Positions 13,262 to 20,568 of a stretch of DNA of 20,660 nt are shown here, one piece after another. Each line of letters starts with the position of its first letter. Within the stretch, counting starts at the first letter, position 1. This DNA comes from a virus. A program made the translations under genes and the position numbers. Location of the stretch: the IMG/VR virus record IMGVR_UViG_3300025655_000372, positions 1 through 20,660 of that record; one strand, 5' to 3'. Under the pieces are notes generated by a model that saw only the letters and a list, made by a program, of their open reading frames with translations, was not told the origin of the DNA and searched no databases.

Positions 13262-14137
13262 TTATCGTTTGGGGTATGGAAATGTCTTGTTTCTGCCCTC
13301 AAATTCCCGCCTCAATCGCTTGGTTTCCCCTTTATCTCTACCCAAAACATAAGCATATTTTCCCTTATTTGGAAACTCATGATATTTTGCTTCGGCTTGA
13401 ACCTTCTTTGAATGTTCCCGCAACAATCTCTCAATATAATCGGGAACATTTTCCCACAACATGGTTGTGCTTGATGTCCAATTTTTCTGCCACTCTATAC
13501 CCAAGTCTTTTGCGTATTTTCTATATGCCGAACGCTGGCGAAAAAATCTATCGGACACCAACTTGCCACTATATGGATTGATGTATCTCCTAGCCGTTCC
13601 AGAATTTTGACCAAGGTAATAGAAATTACACGCTTGGTAAATCGTTCCAATCTCATTAGCTGTTGGATCCGAGTATGCCGTAAAGAGTCTATAGTCGGTA
13701 TTTTCAACCATCCACTTGATTGACCACATAAGAAGATTGGATGCGAGATTTTTTGGTGACCAAGAAATACAAGCTCCGCGACTAATGAGCCTTTCCAAAT
13801 TTGGTGTATCGTCTCCAAGCAACTTTGAAAAGCTATTCGGGAGATTCATAAGAATAACCCCAGCGAGTTGACCCTTATGATATGTCGCGAACCAATGAGT
13901 TGTGTATTGAGATAGATTTCCCAACCACTCATGTTTTTCGATGAATTTCTTCAATAAATCGCGTTCTTCTTTCGACTCCACCACCCTATGCTCGAAATCA
14001 TTTACGTTCAATGTAGAACAATATTCCTTGGAAAATCCAGCGTTTTTCAAGTCTTCCTCAAGGTTCCTAACCCTTATGTCATACTGCCAACAATGATCGC
14101 TCTTGTAGTCATTCATCCGCTTCAGAATGTCGGTCAT
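13262..14137 (-). CDS. Mom-like DNA-modification protein (GNAT fold)
   Basis: 291 residues; ATG 14137 six bases after GGGGGG and overlapping the previous stop (ATGA). Three blocks resemble phage Mu Mom and related phage proteins: a strand AGVILMNLP (92-100), then LERLISRGACISWSPKNLAS (114-133) leading into a helix, and AYSDPTANEIGTIYQACNFY (154-173) with the Gly and YQA typical of the family. The C-terminal part (about 259-291) has the Tyr-rich, basic segment ending PYPKR often seen in Mom-like proteins. Mom converts adenine in phage DNA to N6-carbamoylmethyl-adenine, shielding it from restriction. Family membership is likely; the actual modification is not shown. No Com-like translational activator is recognisable beside it. 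Confidence 0.85.
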   Translation of the reverse strand: MTDILKRMNDYKSDHCWQYDIRVRNLEEDLKNAGFSKEYCSTLNVNDFEHRVVESKEERDLLKKFIEKHEWLGNLSQYTTHWFATYHKGQLAGVILMNLPNSFSKLLGDDTPNLERLISRGACISWSPKNLASNLLMWSIKWMVENTDYRLFTAYSDPTANEIGTIYQACNFYYLGQNSGTARRYINPYSGKLVSDRFFRQRSAYRKYAKDLGIEWQKNWTSSTTMLWENVPDYIERLLREHSKKVQAEAKYHEFPNKGKYAYVLGRDKGETKRLRREFEGRNKTFPYPKR

Positions 14138-14445
14138 TTATCGCCCCCCACAAAAAACCTATCCGATGGCTCAGACCAATCGCTTTGTCTATTGAACCTA
14201 TCAATAGCAGCAACGCGAACTATCAAAATCTCGCCAACGGAATACTTGAATGTCATCTTTGTATCACTCTCAAAGGTTCCTCTTAGTTCTGTCCAAGTAT
14301 CCCCATCAAACACTTCGACAATGTAAGAAGTGGGAGACTCCCCCGAATCCGGGGGAGTCCATTCCACTACCAATCTCTTGGTGGCATTATCGCATCCACC
14401 AAGTATCAGAACCAAAACAACTGCTAAAGCTATTAGCTTACGCAT
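14134..14445 (-). CDS. Phage-encoded FnIII lipoprotein
   Basis: 103 residues. An N-terminal signal (RK, then 13 hydrophobic residues) ends in a lipobox LGGC with the lipidated Cys at 18. Asp at the next position (C-D) would, by the E. coli rule, keep it in the inner membrane. Residues about 25-98 form one fibronectin type III domain: VVEWTPPDSG, SYIVEVFDGDTW, and the closing VRVAAIDRFNRQSDWSEPS. The partner gene directly before it encodes a paralogous exported FnIII protein. Lipoproteins in phages can block superinfection or serve lysis (Rz1); Rz1 is smaller and Pro-rich, so this does not look like it. Role unknown. Confidence 0.8.
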   Translation of the reverse strand: MRKLIALAVVLVLILGGCDNATKRLVVEWTPPDSGESPTSYIVEVFDGDTWTELRGTFESDTKMTFKYSVGEILIVRVAAIDRFNRQSDWSEPSDRFFVGGDK

Positions 14446-14448
14446 ATA

Positions 14449-14799
14449 TTATTCTTCCGAAATGACAGGCTTTCCGGGTGCCGTTGGAATACCAAGGTCG
14501 GGCATATACTCATCCGATGGGGCAGACCATGGTCCTTGGCGACCCATACCATCAACACCAGCGACACGAACAACGTAGATGTTCATGTATGTCAATTCAA
14601 GTGTTGTAGTTGTTGTTTGAATGTTGTCTTGCTCCGTCACAAAAGCACCGCCGTTTGTTGAAACCTGTAAGATATAATGATCCACTGGCGAACCGTCGGT
14701 TGGTGCTGTCCAAGATGCTCTAACTGTTGCTGTAGTCTGCGCGAACGCAACGCTTGTCAAGGTTAATAGCATTATTGCCGCGAACAAAATCTTTCTCAT
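14449..14799 (-). CDS. Secreted FnIII-domain protein
   Basis: 116 residues, ATG 14799 after AGGAGA. A typical signal peptide (RKILFAAIMLLTLTSVAFA, cleaved after about residue 20, AFA-QT) precedes one FnIII domain: VRASWTAPTDGSPVDHYILQ, a central strand, and VRVAGVDGMGRQGPWSAPS. A Pro/Gly-rich tail follows. There is no lipobox, so it should be periplasmic or exported. It is clearly related to the adjacent lipoprotein: the order of VRVA, D-x-x-x-R-Q, W-S-x-P-S motifs is the same. The two genes are three bases apart, suggesting a duplicated and then differently anchored pair. Function unknown. Confidence 0.8.
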   Translation of the reverse strand: MRKILFAAIMLLTLTSVAFAQTTATVRASWTAPTDGSPVDHYILQVSTNGGAFVTEQDNIQTTTTTLELTYMNIYVVRVAGVDGMGRQGPWSAPSDEYMPDLGIPTAPGKPVISEE

Positions 14800-14814
14800 T
14801 TTTTGTTTCTCCTT

Positions 14815-15189
14815 TTAAAATTCTTGGTTTGGATAATCCTTGCTAATCTCTTGTAGCAGGAAATATAATTCTATTGTAGCATCGCTTACAAACTGACTTT
14901 GGTTGTCGGTTTCTTTTTGGTGTATCTCTATTTCATCATCTACAATCGCTTCGCTCACTTTTTGATCCACCCTCAACTCAAAGGCAGCGCGAAGTTTTTT
15001 AAGTTCACCGAATATCTTTGCGTCCGAAGATTCATCGCTAAGATTCATCGCTCTATAGTAAAGTCTTGACGCTTTAATGAAGGTCGAAACCATAAAGCGT
15101 ATAACTTCACCCTTGTCGCGATTGTCTAATCGATCAACCAACGGTCGCAAATCTGTATCGTAAAACTTATTTAGTTCGTACTTGCCCAT
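14815..15189 (-). CDS. Unknown helical protein
   Basis: 124 residues, ATG 15189 with GGAG five bases upstream. Mostly helical and charged, with Leu/Arg-rich stretches (LRPLVDRLDNRDKGEVI) and an acidic Gln-rich middle around residues 80-95. No signal peptide, Cys or catalytic motif. It is the first gene after a hairpin/promoter region and is followed by the FnIII pair, which may share its transcript. Confidence 0.7.
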   Translation of the reverse strand: MGKYELNKFYDTDLRPLVDRLDNRDKGEVIRFMVSTFIKASRLYYRAMNLSDESSDAKIFGELKKLRAAFELRVDQKVSEAIVDDEIEIHQKETDNQSQFVSDATIELYFLLQEISKDYPNQEF

Positions 15190-15236
15190 GATGACTCCAT
15201 TCTACACTATGACGCCAAAGATGTAAAGGGGATTTT

Positions 15237-15265
15237 ATTATAAGGGGGTTTGCTGTCCTTAGCAA
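15237..15265 (-). promoter_or_regulatory. Candidate promoter overlapping the hairpin
   Basis: TTGCTA (15260-15265) and TATAAT (15237-15242) are 17 bases apart on the minus strand. The -35 lies in the loop-side arm of the hairpin at 15244-15271 and the -10 is just beyond it. Predicted start near 15230 leaves a 40-base leader with the GGAG site of the gene at 15189. Confidence 0.45.
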
Positions 15266-15271
15266 ACCCCC
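15244..15271 (-). terminator. Perfect 11-bp hairpin between transcription units
   Basis: GGGGGTTTGCT (15244-15254) pairs with AGCAAACCCCC (15261-15271) across a 6-base loop. On the minus strand it is followed by TTATAATAAAATCC, a weak T-tract; on the plus strand by AACTTATTTTG. It lies between the zinc-knuckle gene and the 124-aa gene and best fits a terminator for the genes to its right. Confidence 0.7.
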
Positions 15272-15349
15272 AACTTATTTTGAAGGCGATATTGCTAATA
15301 AGAAAGGCAATATTTCTCGTTTAGCGTTTCAAGCCTCCACTAATAAATA

Positions 15350-15550
15350 TCACTCTCCAATTTGTTCATCGCCATATTTTTCTGTCCATTCACTTTGGAT
15401 TTGAGCCAATTCTTCAAGATCTTCGTTTAGTCCATCCAAGCAAGCCTTGTGAGAAAGTCTCCAAACCCTCAAGTCGCCATAAACATCTTCGTGTCTAATG
15501 ACTTCCTCTCCCTCTTGAACTTCTTTCAAACAAAGACTACACACACTCAT
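15350..15550 (-). CDS. Small zinc-knuckle protein
   Basis: 66 residues; ATG 15550 overlaps the previous stop (TGATG). CxxC at C4-C7 and HxxC at H34-C37 would hold one zinc in a treble-clef or ribbon-like fold, and residues 40-66 form an acidic helix. No catalytic motif is visible, so it may be a nucleic-acid or protein-binding knuckle. It ends the transcript ahead of the hairpin at 15244-15271. Confidence 0.7.
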   Translation of the reverse strand: MSVCSLCLKEVQEGEEVIRHEDVYGDLRVWRLSHKACLDGLNEDLEELAQIQSEWTEKYGDEQIGE

Positions 15551-15855
15551 CACACACCGCCAGCAGGCTCATCGTCAGCTTCGTTGAAAAACTTCACGAT
15601 GTCCTCAATAGCCACTCCAACCGAAACAGCCTTTGTTATGATATCGTTCAATTCATCCTCCGATAGAATTCCATCCTCAAGGGATTGTGCTGCCACGTAA
15701 AATAGCACAGATAACGAATCAAATGCTTCTGAAACTTCGTAGAACAACTTTGACTTTTCTCCAACATACTCTGCGGGGTCAAAGTCGAACAATGAAGCCA
15801 CCAATGGATAGACCAACCTTTGCACCGTCTCAAATGTTTCTGCATCAAATTTCAT
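15550..15855 (-). CDS. Unknown acidic helical protein
   Basis: 101 residues. ATG 15855 is eight bases from AAGGAG; a GTG at 15864 is too close to that site. The protein is acidic and helical (FETVQRLVYPLVASLFDF, then several Glu/Asp-rich helices), with LSEDELNDIITKAV near residues 66-79. No cysteine, signal or known motif. It lies between the 120-aa unknown and the zinc-knuckle gene in a run of small virion-adjacent genes. Confidence 0.7.
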   Translation of the reverse strand: MKFDAETFETVQRLVYPLVASLFDFDPAEYVGEKSKLFYEVSEAFDSLSVLFYVAAQSLEDGILSEDELNDIITKAVSVGVAIEDIVKFFNEADDEPAGGV

Positions 15856-15867
15856 AATACACACTCC

Positions 15868-16230
15868 TTATTCGTCGCTGCCGAACAACTGGTTGAGCCA
15901 TGCTTGCCCACCGATTTTATTGTATAGATAAACAACCAAGTCTATAGACCACTCAAATAAAGCCTGTTCTACAAACTCTGGACACCAAGGTATGTCGATA
16001 AGATCGTTCAATACCTCTGCGACAACCTTACGCTTATCTTCCCCCGCCATGCCATCATATGTGTCGGCAAATATTTCAACTCGTTTTACCGATTCACTAA
16101 TTAAAGCATATGCTTCGTGAATTGCTAGGGGGTCGAACTTTCCAATCCTACCCAACTTTATTTTACTAACATCGTCCCCAAGGGACTCTATTAGTTCTAA
16201 TGCTAATCTCTTAATTTCCTCATTAGACAA
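15868..16230 (-). CDS. Unknown helical protein, TTG start
   Basis: An ATG at 16275 is in frame but sits inside the previous gene without a ribosome site. TTG 16230 is preferred because a near-perfect GGAGGT (16237-16242) lies six bases upstream and the overlap then disappears. The protein, about 120 residues, is acidic and helical with a C-terminal aromatic helix (ALFEWSIDLVVYLYNKIGG). No known domain. Confidence 0.7.
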   Translation of the reverse strand: MSNEEIKRLALELIESLGDDVSKIKLGRIGKFDPLAIHEAYALISESVKRVEIFADTYDGMAGEDKRKVVAEVLNDLIDIPWCPEFVEQALFEWSIDLVVYLYNKIGGQAWLNQLFGSDE

Positions 16231-16246
16231 AACGGAACCTCCATTC

Positions 16247-16414
16247 CTACGTTGACCAAAATGTTTTCTTGACATAGAGTTGATAGAACAGTCTTATGAG
16301 TTGCTTCTGTATCATATCCTTTACAACAGCCAAGTCTTTACTTGTGAGTTCTTCCTTTAGGAGAACTCTTTCTACATCGTCATACTCTGATATTTTTTTG
16401 TTCTTCATTTTCAT
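16247..16414 (-). CDS. Small helical protein
   Basis: 55 residues from ATG 16414, five bases after GGAGAG, to TAG at 16247-16249. It overlaps the end of the membrane protein gene by 35 bases. The chain is a charged helical N-terminus (YDDVERVLLKEEL), then TSKDLAVVKDMIQKQLIRL, then aromatic FYQLYVKKTFW. This acidic-helix plus aromatic-basic end resembles small phage proteins found near tail and head genes. I do not know its function. Confidence 0.7.
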   Translation of the reverse strand: MKMKNKKISEYDDVERVLLKEELTSKDLAVVKDMIQKQLIRLFYQLYVKKTFWST

Positions 16415-16658
16415 CTTTCTCTCCATGGTTCAACCCGTCCCGTATGCCCTTTACCAATTGACCAACGGAGTTGATTATAAAATCCTCCACTCTCTCCCAA
16501 GTTTTAGATCCAACTTTAGATGTGCCGAAGGCATTCAACCATTCTCCAAACGAGAATCCATAACCATAGACCTTTGCGTTGGGGAGTAGCTTCGCGATGA
16601 TAGTCAGCACCAATGTTGCACTTGCACCAATCGTTATGACATCCTTTAGAATATCCAT
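16380..16658 (-). CDS. Single-pass membrane protein, holin candidate
   Basis: 92 residues, ATG 16658 after GGGGAATCT. Residues about 7-26 (VITIGASATLVLTIIAKLLP) form a single transmembrane segment; the rest is a soluble, mildly charged region with a Gly/Tyr-rich stretch (VYGYGFSFGEW) and a strongly charged C-terminus. Small one-helix proteins near tail fibre genes are sometimes holins, but there is no endolysin next door to support that, so the role stays open. Confidence 0.65.
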   Translation of the reverse strand: MDILKDVITIGASATLVLTIIAKLLPNAKVYGYGFSFGEWLNAFGTSKVGSKTWERVEDFIINSVGQLVKGIRDGLNHGEKDENEEQKNIRV

Positions 16659-16693
16659 AGATTCCCCTTTCTTGTATAAGTAAATAGTGCGTC

Positions 16694-17023
16694 CTATTTA
16701 TTTGATCTTCCGGGTGGATCGTCCAACACATCTATTGCATCCCCGTATGGAAAAAACTCAACCTCAGTTTGTGTTTCCTCATCCCACACCAAATAACTGT
16801 AGTTCTTTATTGCCTGATATGCCAACGCTCTATTTGCATTTCTCAAATCAAAGTTGAACCTATCTGTATGTATTGGTGCTGCGCCAGAGTCCCTTGATGC
16901 TTGATCTATATAGCCAGAAAGCCACACCGAAGTCTCTGCATCAAAGTTCTCACTTATTCTTGTTATTCTCCAATATGTAGCACCAACATTATATTGTGTT
17001 TGGATATTTTTTTCCAATCCCAT
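16694..17023 (-). CDS. Unknown tail-region protein
   Basis: 109 residues, ATG 17023 six bases after GGACGG. The opening GLEKNIQTQYNVGATYWRIT and then VWLSGYIDQASRDSGAAP (residues about 33-50) give a beta-rich, aromatic protein of a type repeatedly met between fibre and tail genes, though I cannot name a family. It follows the beta-helix gene by 12 bases and is probably a small tail or fibre accessory protein. Confidence 0.7.
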   Translation of the reverse strand: MGLEKNIQTQYNVGATYWRITRISENFDAETSVWLSGYIDQASRDSGAAPIHTDRFNFDLRNANRALAYQAIKNYSYLVWDEETQTEVEFFPYGDAIDVLDDPPGRSNK

Positions 17024-17035
17024 TTCATCCCGTCC

Positions 17036-18148
17036 TTATGTTATGTTTATAATTCTCGCTTGTTCTGTGTATTTTGTGGATGGTTCTGGCGTTCCAGCCC
17101 CATACTCAAATGCCCCTATGTCCCAAGTACCACTTCTTACCGCTCCCGTTATGTCCGTTGTTATCCCCGAAGAACTCAAGTCCGTTCCAACATCAATGAC
17201 CGGGGAGGATGATACTAAACTGAAATCAAAGTTTGATGGGTCCGTGAAAACATCCGTTAATGAATAGCTAGACAAATCATAATATGGATATGCGGAATAT
17301 GGTAAATAACCTGTTCCACCTATATCGTCAGCTTGAACATTATTGTTTGCGTGATACCTTAAATTTGTTTCTCCACCGCTCCCCCATCTAACAGATTGAA
17401 GAACGTCAGTAAGTCCCCAAGCTAATGTATTTATACAAAGAATATTTGATCCAAGTGAAGTGTTGCTATATATCGTATCGCTACTTCCACCATATAAGGT
17501 GCAATTGAAAATTCTAATAATGATTGATGCTGCATCGGTGTCGCCAACATATAATGTTCTATAACCGCCAATCAATACACAATTATGAATGTCCACACTT
17601 CCAGCGGCAGAACTTGCGGACGGCGATACTGTAAACGCCGATTGTCCATATCCAATACTGGAAGTTCTCGCTTTGAATATACATCCATCAAGAAACCATA
17701 GTATGTTTGTTAGAACATCGTTTGATCGTCCAAACGCATATGTAAAGCCGCCGGTAGATGTTTGCTCTACTTGTAGGTTATAAACATACGCATAGTTGTC
17801 GTTTAGTGTCAATGAAGATCCACCATTTACCGACAACCTATACATTGATGTGTTCCAAATGCCGTTATGTTGGTCCGTTCCGGATATGACAACATAATTT
17901 GTTGCGTCTGTTGTGTATGTCCAAGTACTTGATGCAAGGTCATTCAATGCCACCGCCGACGTGTCCGCACTACCAGCAGAAGATCTACAGTAATAAACGT
18001 GTCGTTCATCTGTTCCCGTTGATGTTATATCCGTTGCCTCTGTTTGTACGGCAGTTGCTAAACTCGTATATGCGTCTGTCCAACTGGTTCCATTTGCAGA
18101 ACCACTTGCGTCTGGATCGACATATATGTATTTGGTAATAATAGCCAT
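17036..18148 (-). CDS. Beta-helix tail spike-like protein
   Basis: 370 residues, ATG 18148 after GGAG. Opens with YIYVDPDASGSANGTSWTDA, typical of secreted or viral beta-helix proteins, and goes on with Ser/Thr/Asn-rich short strands and turns (for example LTLNDNYAYVYNLQV, and VDIHNCVLIGG with repeated short hydrophobic rungs). It closes with SSPVIDVGTDLSSSGITTDI and WDIGAFEYG, a common end of parallel beta-helix repeats. Such proteins can bind or cut polysaccharide. I see no catalytic residues that would settle enzymatic activity. It follows the fibre by three bases, suggesting a shared adsorption role. Confidence 0.75.
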   Translation of the reverse strand: MAIITKYIYVDPDASGSANGTSWTDAYTSLATAVQTEATDITSTGTDERHVYYCRSSAGSADTSAVALNDLASSTWTYTTDATNYVVISGTDQHNGIWNTSMYRLSVNGGSSLTLNDNYAYVYNLQVEQTSTGGFTYAFGRSNDVLTNILWFLDGCIFKARTSSIGYGQSAFTVSPSASSAAGSVDIHNCVLIGGYRTLYVGDTDAASIIIRIFNCTLYGGSSDTIYSNTSLGSNILCINTLAWGLTDVLQSVRWGSGGETNLRYHANNNVQADDIGGTGYLPYSAYPYYDLSSYSLTDVFTDPSNFDFSLVSSSPVIDVGTDLSSSGITTDITGAVRSGTWDIGAFEYGAGTPEPSTKYTEQARIINIT

Positions 18149-18151
18149 TAG

Positions 18152-20443
18152 CTATGCTCCGCTATACTTGATTGTGATATGGAACTCATCAACAGCAGTT
18201 CCACCGGTTGCCGTTGTTTCCAACCAAACAATAGTTCCAATGGTTGATAATGTTGTATCCCCACTGAAATAATCTATCGTTGTGTATCCTGTAGATTGAC
18301 CGCTGAATACTTCGGTTCCAGATGTTCTGGACGTTCCCGTCATAACGCGCCAATCAACAGTTGGCGTTGTCCCAACCATTATCGTCATAGCACTCTCAAT
18401 GTATATTTCGTTTGTCACGATGAACAATGTAGAATCTTCGTCCGCTCTTGTTTCCCGGAAAGTTGCAGACTTTGAATCCCACACAAAATATTCATCGTGA
18501 GTATGTGCTGTGTTGGCAACCATACTGGAATCTATACCTTGATAGGTTGTCGCGGCGATAGTCGCGGCAGATAGAACATCGTGAGTTATTCCTGTGATCT
18601 GTGTTTCAACATCATTCAAGCTAAGGTGTATGTTTGTGTTTGAAATGTGCGTGTCTATTTGCGCGTGTGTATTTGTTCCAACGTTCTGTATGTTGTCGTG
18701 GACAATGCTCGCTTCTGTGAAGTGTGTCGTTGGATCTCCGGTGTGAGACTCAAAATAGGTTCTCTCTGCATAATCGCCAAGATCGGTTATATCCGACTCC
18801 GTATGAGTATGTCCAGTGTTTGTTATAACACTGAAATCGTGAGTATGTGATGTATTAGCAACCATACTGAAATCTATACCTTGGTATGTTGTTGCAGTTA
18901 TGGTTGTCGCAATTATAGATCCCGCTGAAAACTCATCGTGAGTTGTTCCCGTAATCTGCGTCTCAACATCGTCCAAACTTAAGTGAATGGACGGATCCCC
19001 TGTGTGGGCAATATATTGTGTACCCGTAACGTAATCACCAAGATCGGTTATTTCTGATTCTGTGTGGGTGTGTCCAGTGTTGGTTATAACACTGAAATCA
19101 TGGGTGTGTGCTGTGTTTGAAACATCGGAAAAGTCTACACCTAGAACTGTGCCACCAGTAATTGTCGTTGCACTGATAACAGTGTGGACGTTTCCTGTTA
19201 GCCAATCATCTGCCCTTGCTTCTGTCAAGTATTGCAAGTGATCGTCATCACCAAGTCCATCCAATGAACTGTGATCATGAGTGTGTGCTGTGTTTGAAAC
19301 GCCACTGAAGTAAATCGGATTTGCGTCCCAATACTTGTTTGTATCATTCCAAACAAGGTATTTATTAGTTGTGTCTGGTGTCGTTCCATTTACGTCGGAT
19401 ATATTTTCCAATGTCATCGGCAGCACCGGCTTGAAATACACTTGACCGGATGTAGTTTCACCAACAGTAACAACACACATCCAAGCATTATGATTTGGAG
19501 CCATTGGTGGCGTATCTGTTAGCGATCCGTCCGCAGGAGTTGATGCGGACAGATAAAGACTTGTTCCTTCCGTCCAGTTTGTCGTATCCACATCATTGAC
19601 AAACCCCTGCAAGCAAACAAACCCATAATTATTTGCTGCAATGTCTTCCGTTGCCATACCAACCTGCATGGTTGGTGTGGACGCAGATGCAGTCGCGGGG
19701 GCAATGGTTGGGTGGTTGGCATGAGAACCGGTATTCATAACCACCGTTCCGTTGGTGATGGTAGAATCAGTATTGTTTCTCACCCGAACAAGAAACTCTT
19801 GCCCAATCTGTTGAATCACATTTCCGCCGGGCATTCCAACTTCAAGGCAACTTTGAGTTGAATTCCACCGTAGTTCGCCTTCCTCCACGACATAATCATA
19901 ATCAACGTCAAACTTTACCACGCCAGCATTGATTGTTTCTGCGGTCATCGTTGTTGCTGATATTACATCGTGATTATTTCCTGTTAGCCAAATTTCCGCT
20001 CTTGTGTCGTTGTGGTATTGGGTGTGGTCATCGTCTTCACGTCCAGACAATAACCCATGGTCTGTTACACCAACGGAGGAAGTTATGGCAGACCAAGTAT
20101 CGGTTGCTAACACATATGTTAAGACTTGTCCATCTAAAGCGGTAGATGTGTCAACGTCTGTCAATCCCGACAGTTCTGTTATACTTTCCGAACCTGTTGA
20201 TGCTGTGACAACCCACTTCCCGAGAAATGCGTCATAGGTGAGGAAATATCCATCCGAAACCCCCGCCACATCAACGTCTGTCATAGCCGAAAAATAAGAC
20301 GCACCACCAACAAGGTTTCCACCTGCCGTTGATCCGTCTCCAATATACAACAAGTGGGTGTCCGTTGTGTAAAGTGGTTCACCCTCAAGCGGTGTTATCG
20401 TTGTTCTCTCTGACTCAAGGCCCCTGCGTATTTTGAATGCCAT
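18152..20443 (-). CDS. Long tail fibre with repeats and HTH motifs
   Basis: About 763 residues. ATG 20443 overlaps the preceding stop (TAATG); a TTG at 20461 is less likely. The N-terminus, FKIRRGLESERTTITPLEGE followed by LLYIGDGSTAGG, resembles the major tropism determinant N-terminal domain used to attach fibres. A DDDHTQY-type linker repeat occurs around residues 135-150 and again near 395. A beta-rich body (about 220-360) includes VVMNTGSHANHP and similar blocks. The C-terminal part holds a tandem repeat with six HTH motifs (AHTHD, GHTHTE and SHTHD types), as in the metal-binding tip of T4 gp37. Receptor binding is the likely function. Confidence 0.85.
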   Translation of the reverse strand: MAFKIRRGLESERTTITPLEGEPLYTTDTHLLYIGDGSTAGGNLVGGASYFSAMTDVDVAGVSDGYFLTYDAFLGKWVVTASTGSESITELSGLTDVDTSTALDGQVLTYVLATDTWSAITSSVGVTDHGLLSGREDDDHTQYHNDTRAEIWLTGNNHDVISATTMTAETINAGVVKFDVDYDYVVEEGELRWNSTQSCLEVGMPGGNVIQQIGQEFLVRVRNNTDSTITNGTVVMNTGSHANHPTIAPATASASTPTMQVGMATEDIAANNYGFVCLQGFVNDVDTTNWTEGTSLYLSASTPADGSLTDTPPMAPNHNAWMCVVTVGETTSGQVYFKPVLPMTLENISDVNGTTPDTTNKYLVWNDTNKYWDANPIYFSGVSNTAHTHDHSSLDGLGDDDHLQYLTEARADDWLTGNVHTVISATTITGGTVLGVDFSDVSNTAHTHDFSVITNTGHTHTESEITDLGDYVTGTQYIAHTGDPSIHLSLDDVETQITGTTHDEFSAGSIIATTITATTYQGIDFSMVANTSHTHDFSVITNTGHTHTESDITDLGDYAERTYFESHTGDPTTHFTEASIVHDNIQNVGTNTHAQIDTHISNTNIHLSLNDVETQITGITHDVLSAATIAATTYQGIDSSMVANTAHTHDEYFVWDSKSATFRETRADEDSTLFIVTNEIYIESAMTIMVGTTPTVDWRVMTGTSRTSGTEVFSGQSTGYTTIDYFSGDTTLSTIGTIVWLETTATGGTAVDEFHITIKYSGA
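18497..19290 (-). repeat. Imperfect repeats in the tail fibre gene
   Basis: Two similar blocks about 261 bases apart (near 18777-18863 and 19038-19118) encode LGDY...GHTHTES...VITNTGHTHD-type segments. Another pair encodes LSL-DVETQITG-THD about 360 bases apart. Six HTH-encoding sites fall in this stretch. It is protein-repeat DNA within one gene, not a mobile or CRISPR array. Confidence 0.75.
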
Positions 20444-20565
20444 TAAACAAACACCCCACAATCTATTTCACAAGTTGGATCTGTAAATGTTCCACAATCA
20501 ATATCCACAGACGGAAGTGTATTTCGAAATACTGCGTTGTATGCTTTCATTAGGATGTGTGCCAT
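20443..20565 (-). CDS. Small Cys-containing protein before the fibre gene
   Basis: 40 residues from ATG 20565 to TAA at 20443-20445, which shares bases with the fibre start. It starts with a helical MAHILMKAYNAVFRN and ends with a short duplicated DIDCG...EIDCG motif holding three Cys (DCG, TC, DCG), so metal binding is possible. Overlap with the fibre start suggests translational coupling. Function unknown. Confidence 0.65.
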   Translation of the reverse strand: MAHILMKAYNAVFRNTLPSVDIDCGTFTDPTCEIDCGVFV

Positions 20566-20568
20566 AAC

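Noticed and set aside
15199-15227. TTTACA/TAGAAT promoter 17 bases apart
   Set aside because: Predicted start is only about three bases before the ATG and would drop the GGAG site, so it is not listed as a main promoter.
15550-16230. Possible paralogy of the 101-aa and 120-aa acidic proteins
   Set aside because: Only short acidic helix stretches (LND-I) agree; the alignment is too weak to claim common origin.
16380-16658. Definite holin call
   Set aside because: One membrane helix alone is not enough; no endolysin or spanin is seen beside it.
18497-19290. Spaced similar blocks resembling an array
   Set aside because: The repeats are imperfect, unequally spaced and encode continuous fibre protein, so not CRISPR.
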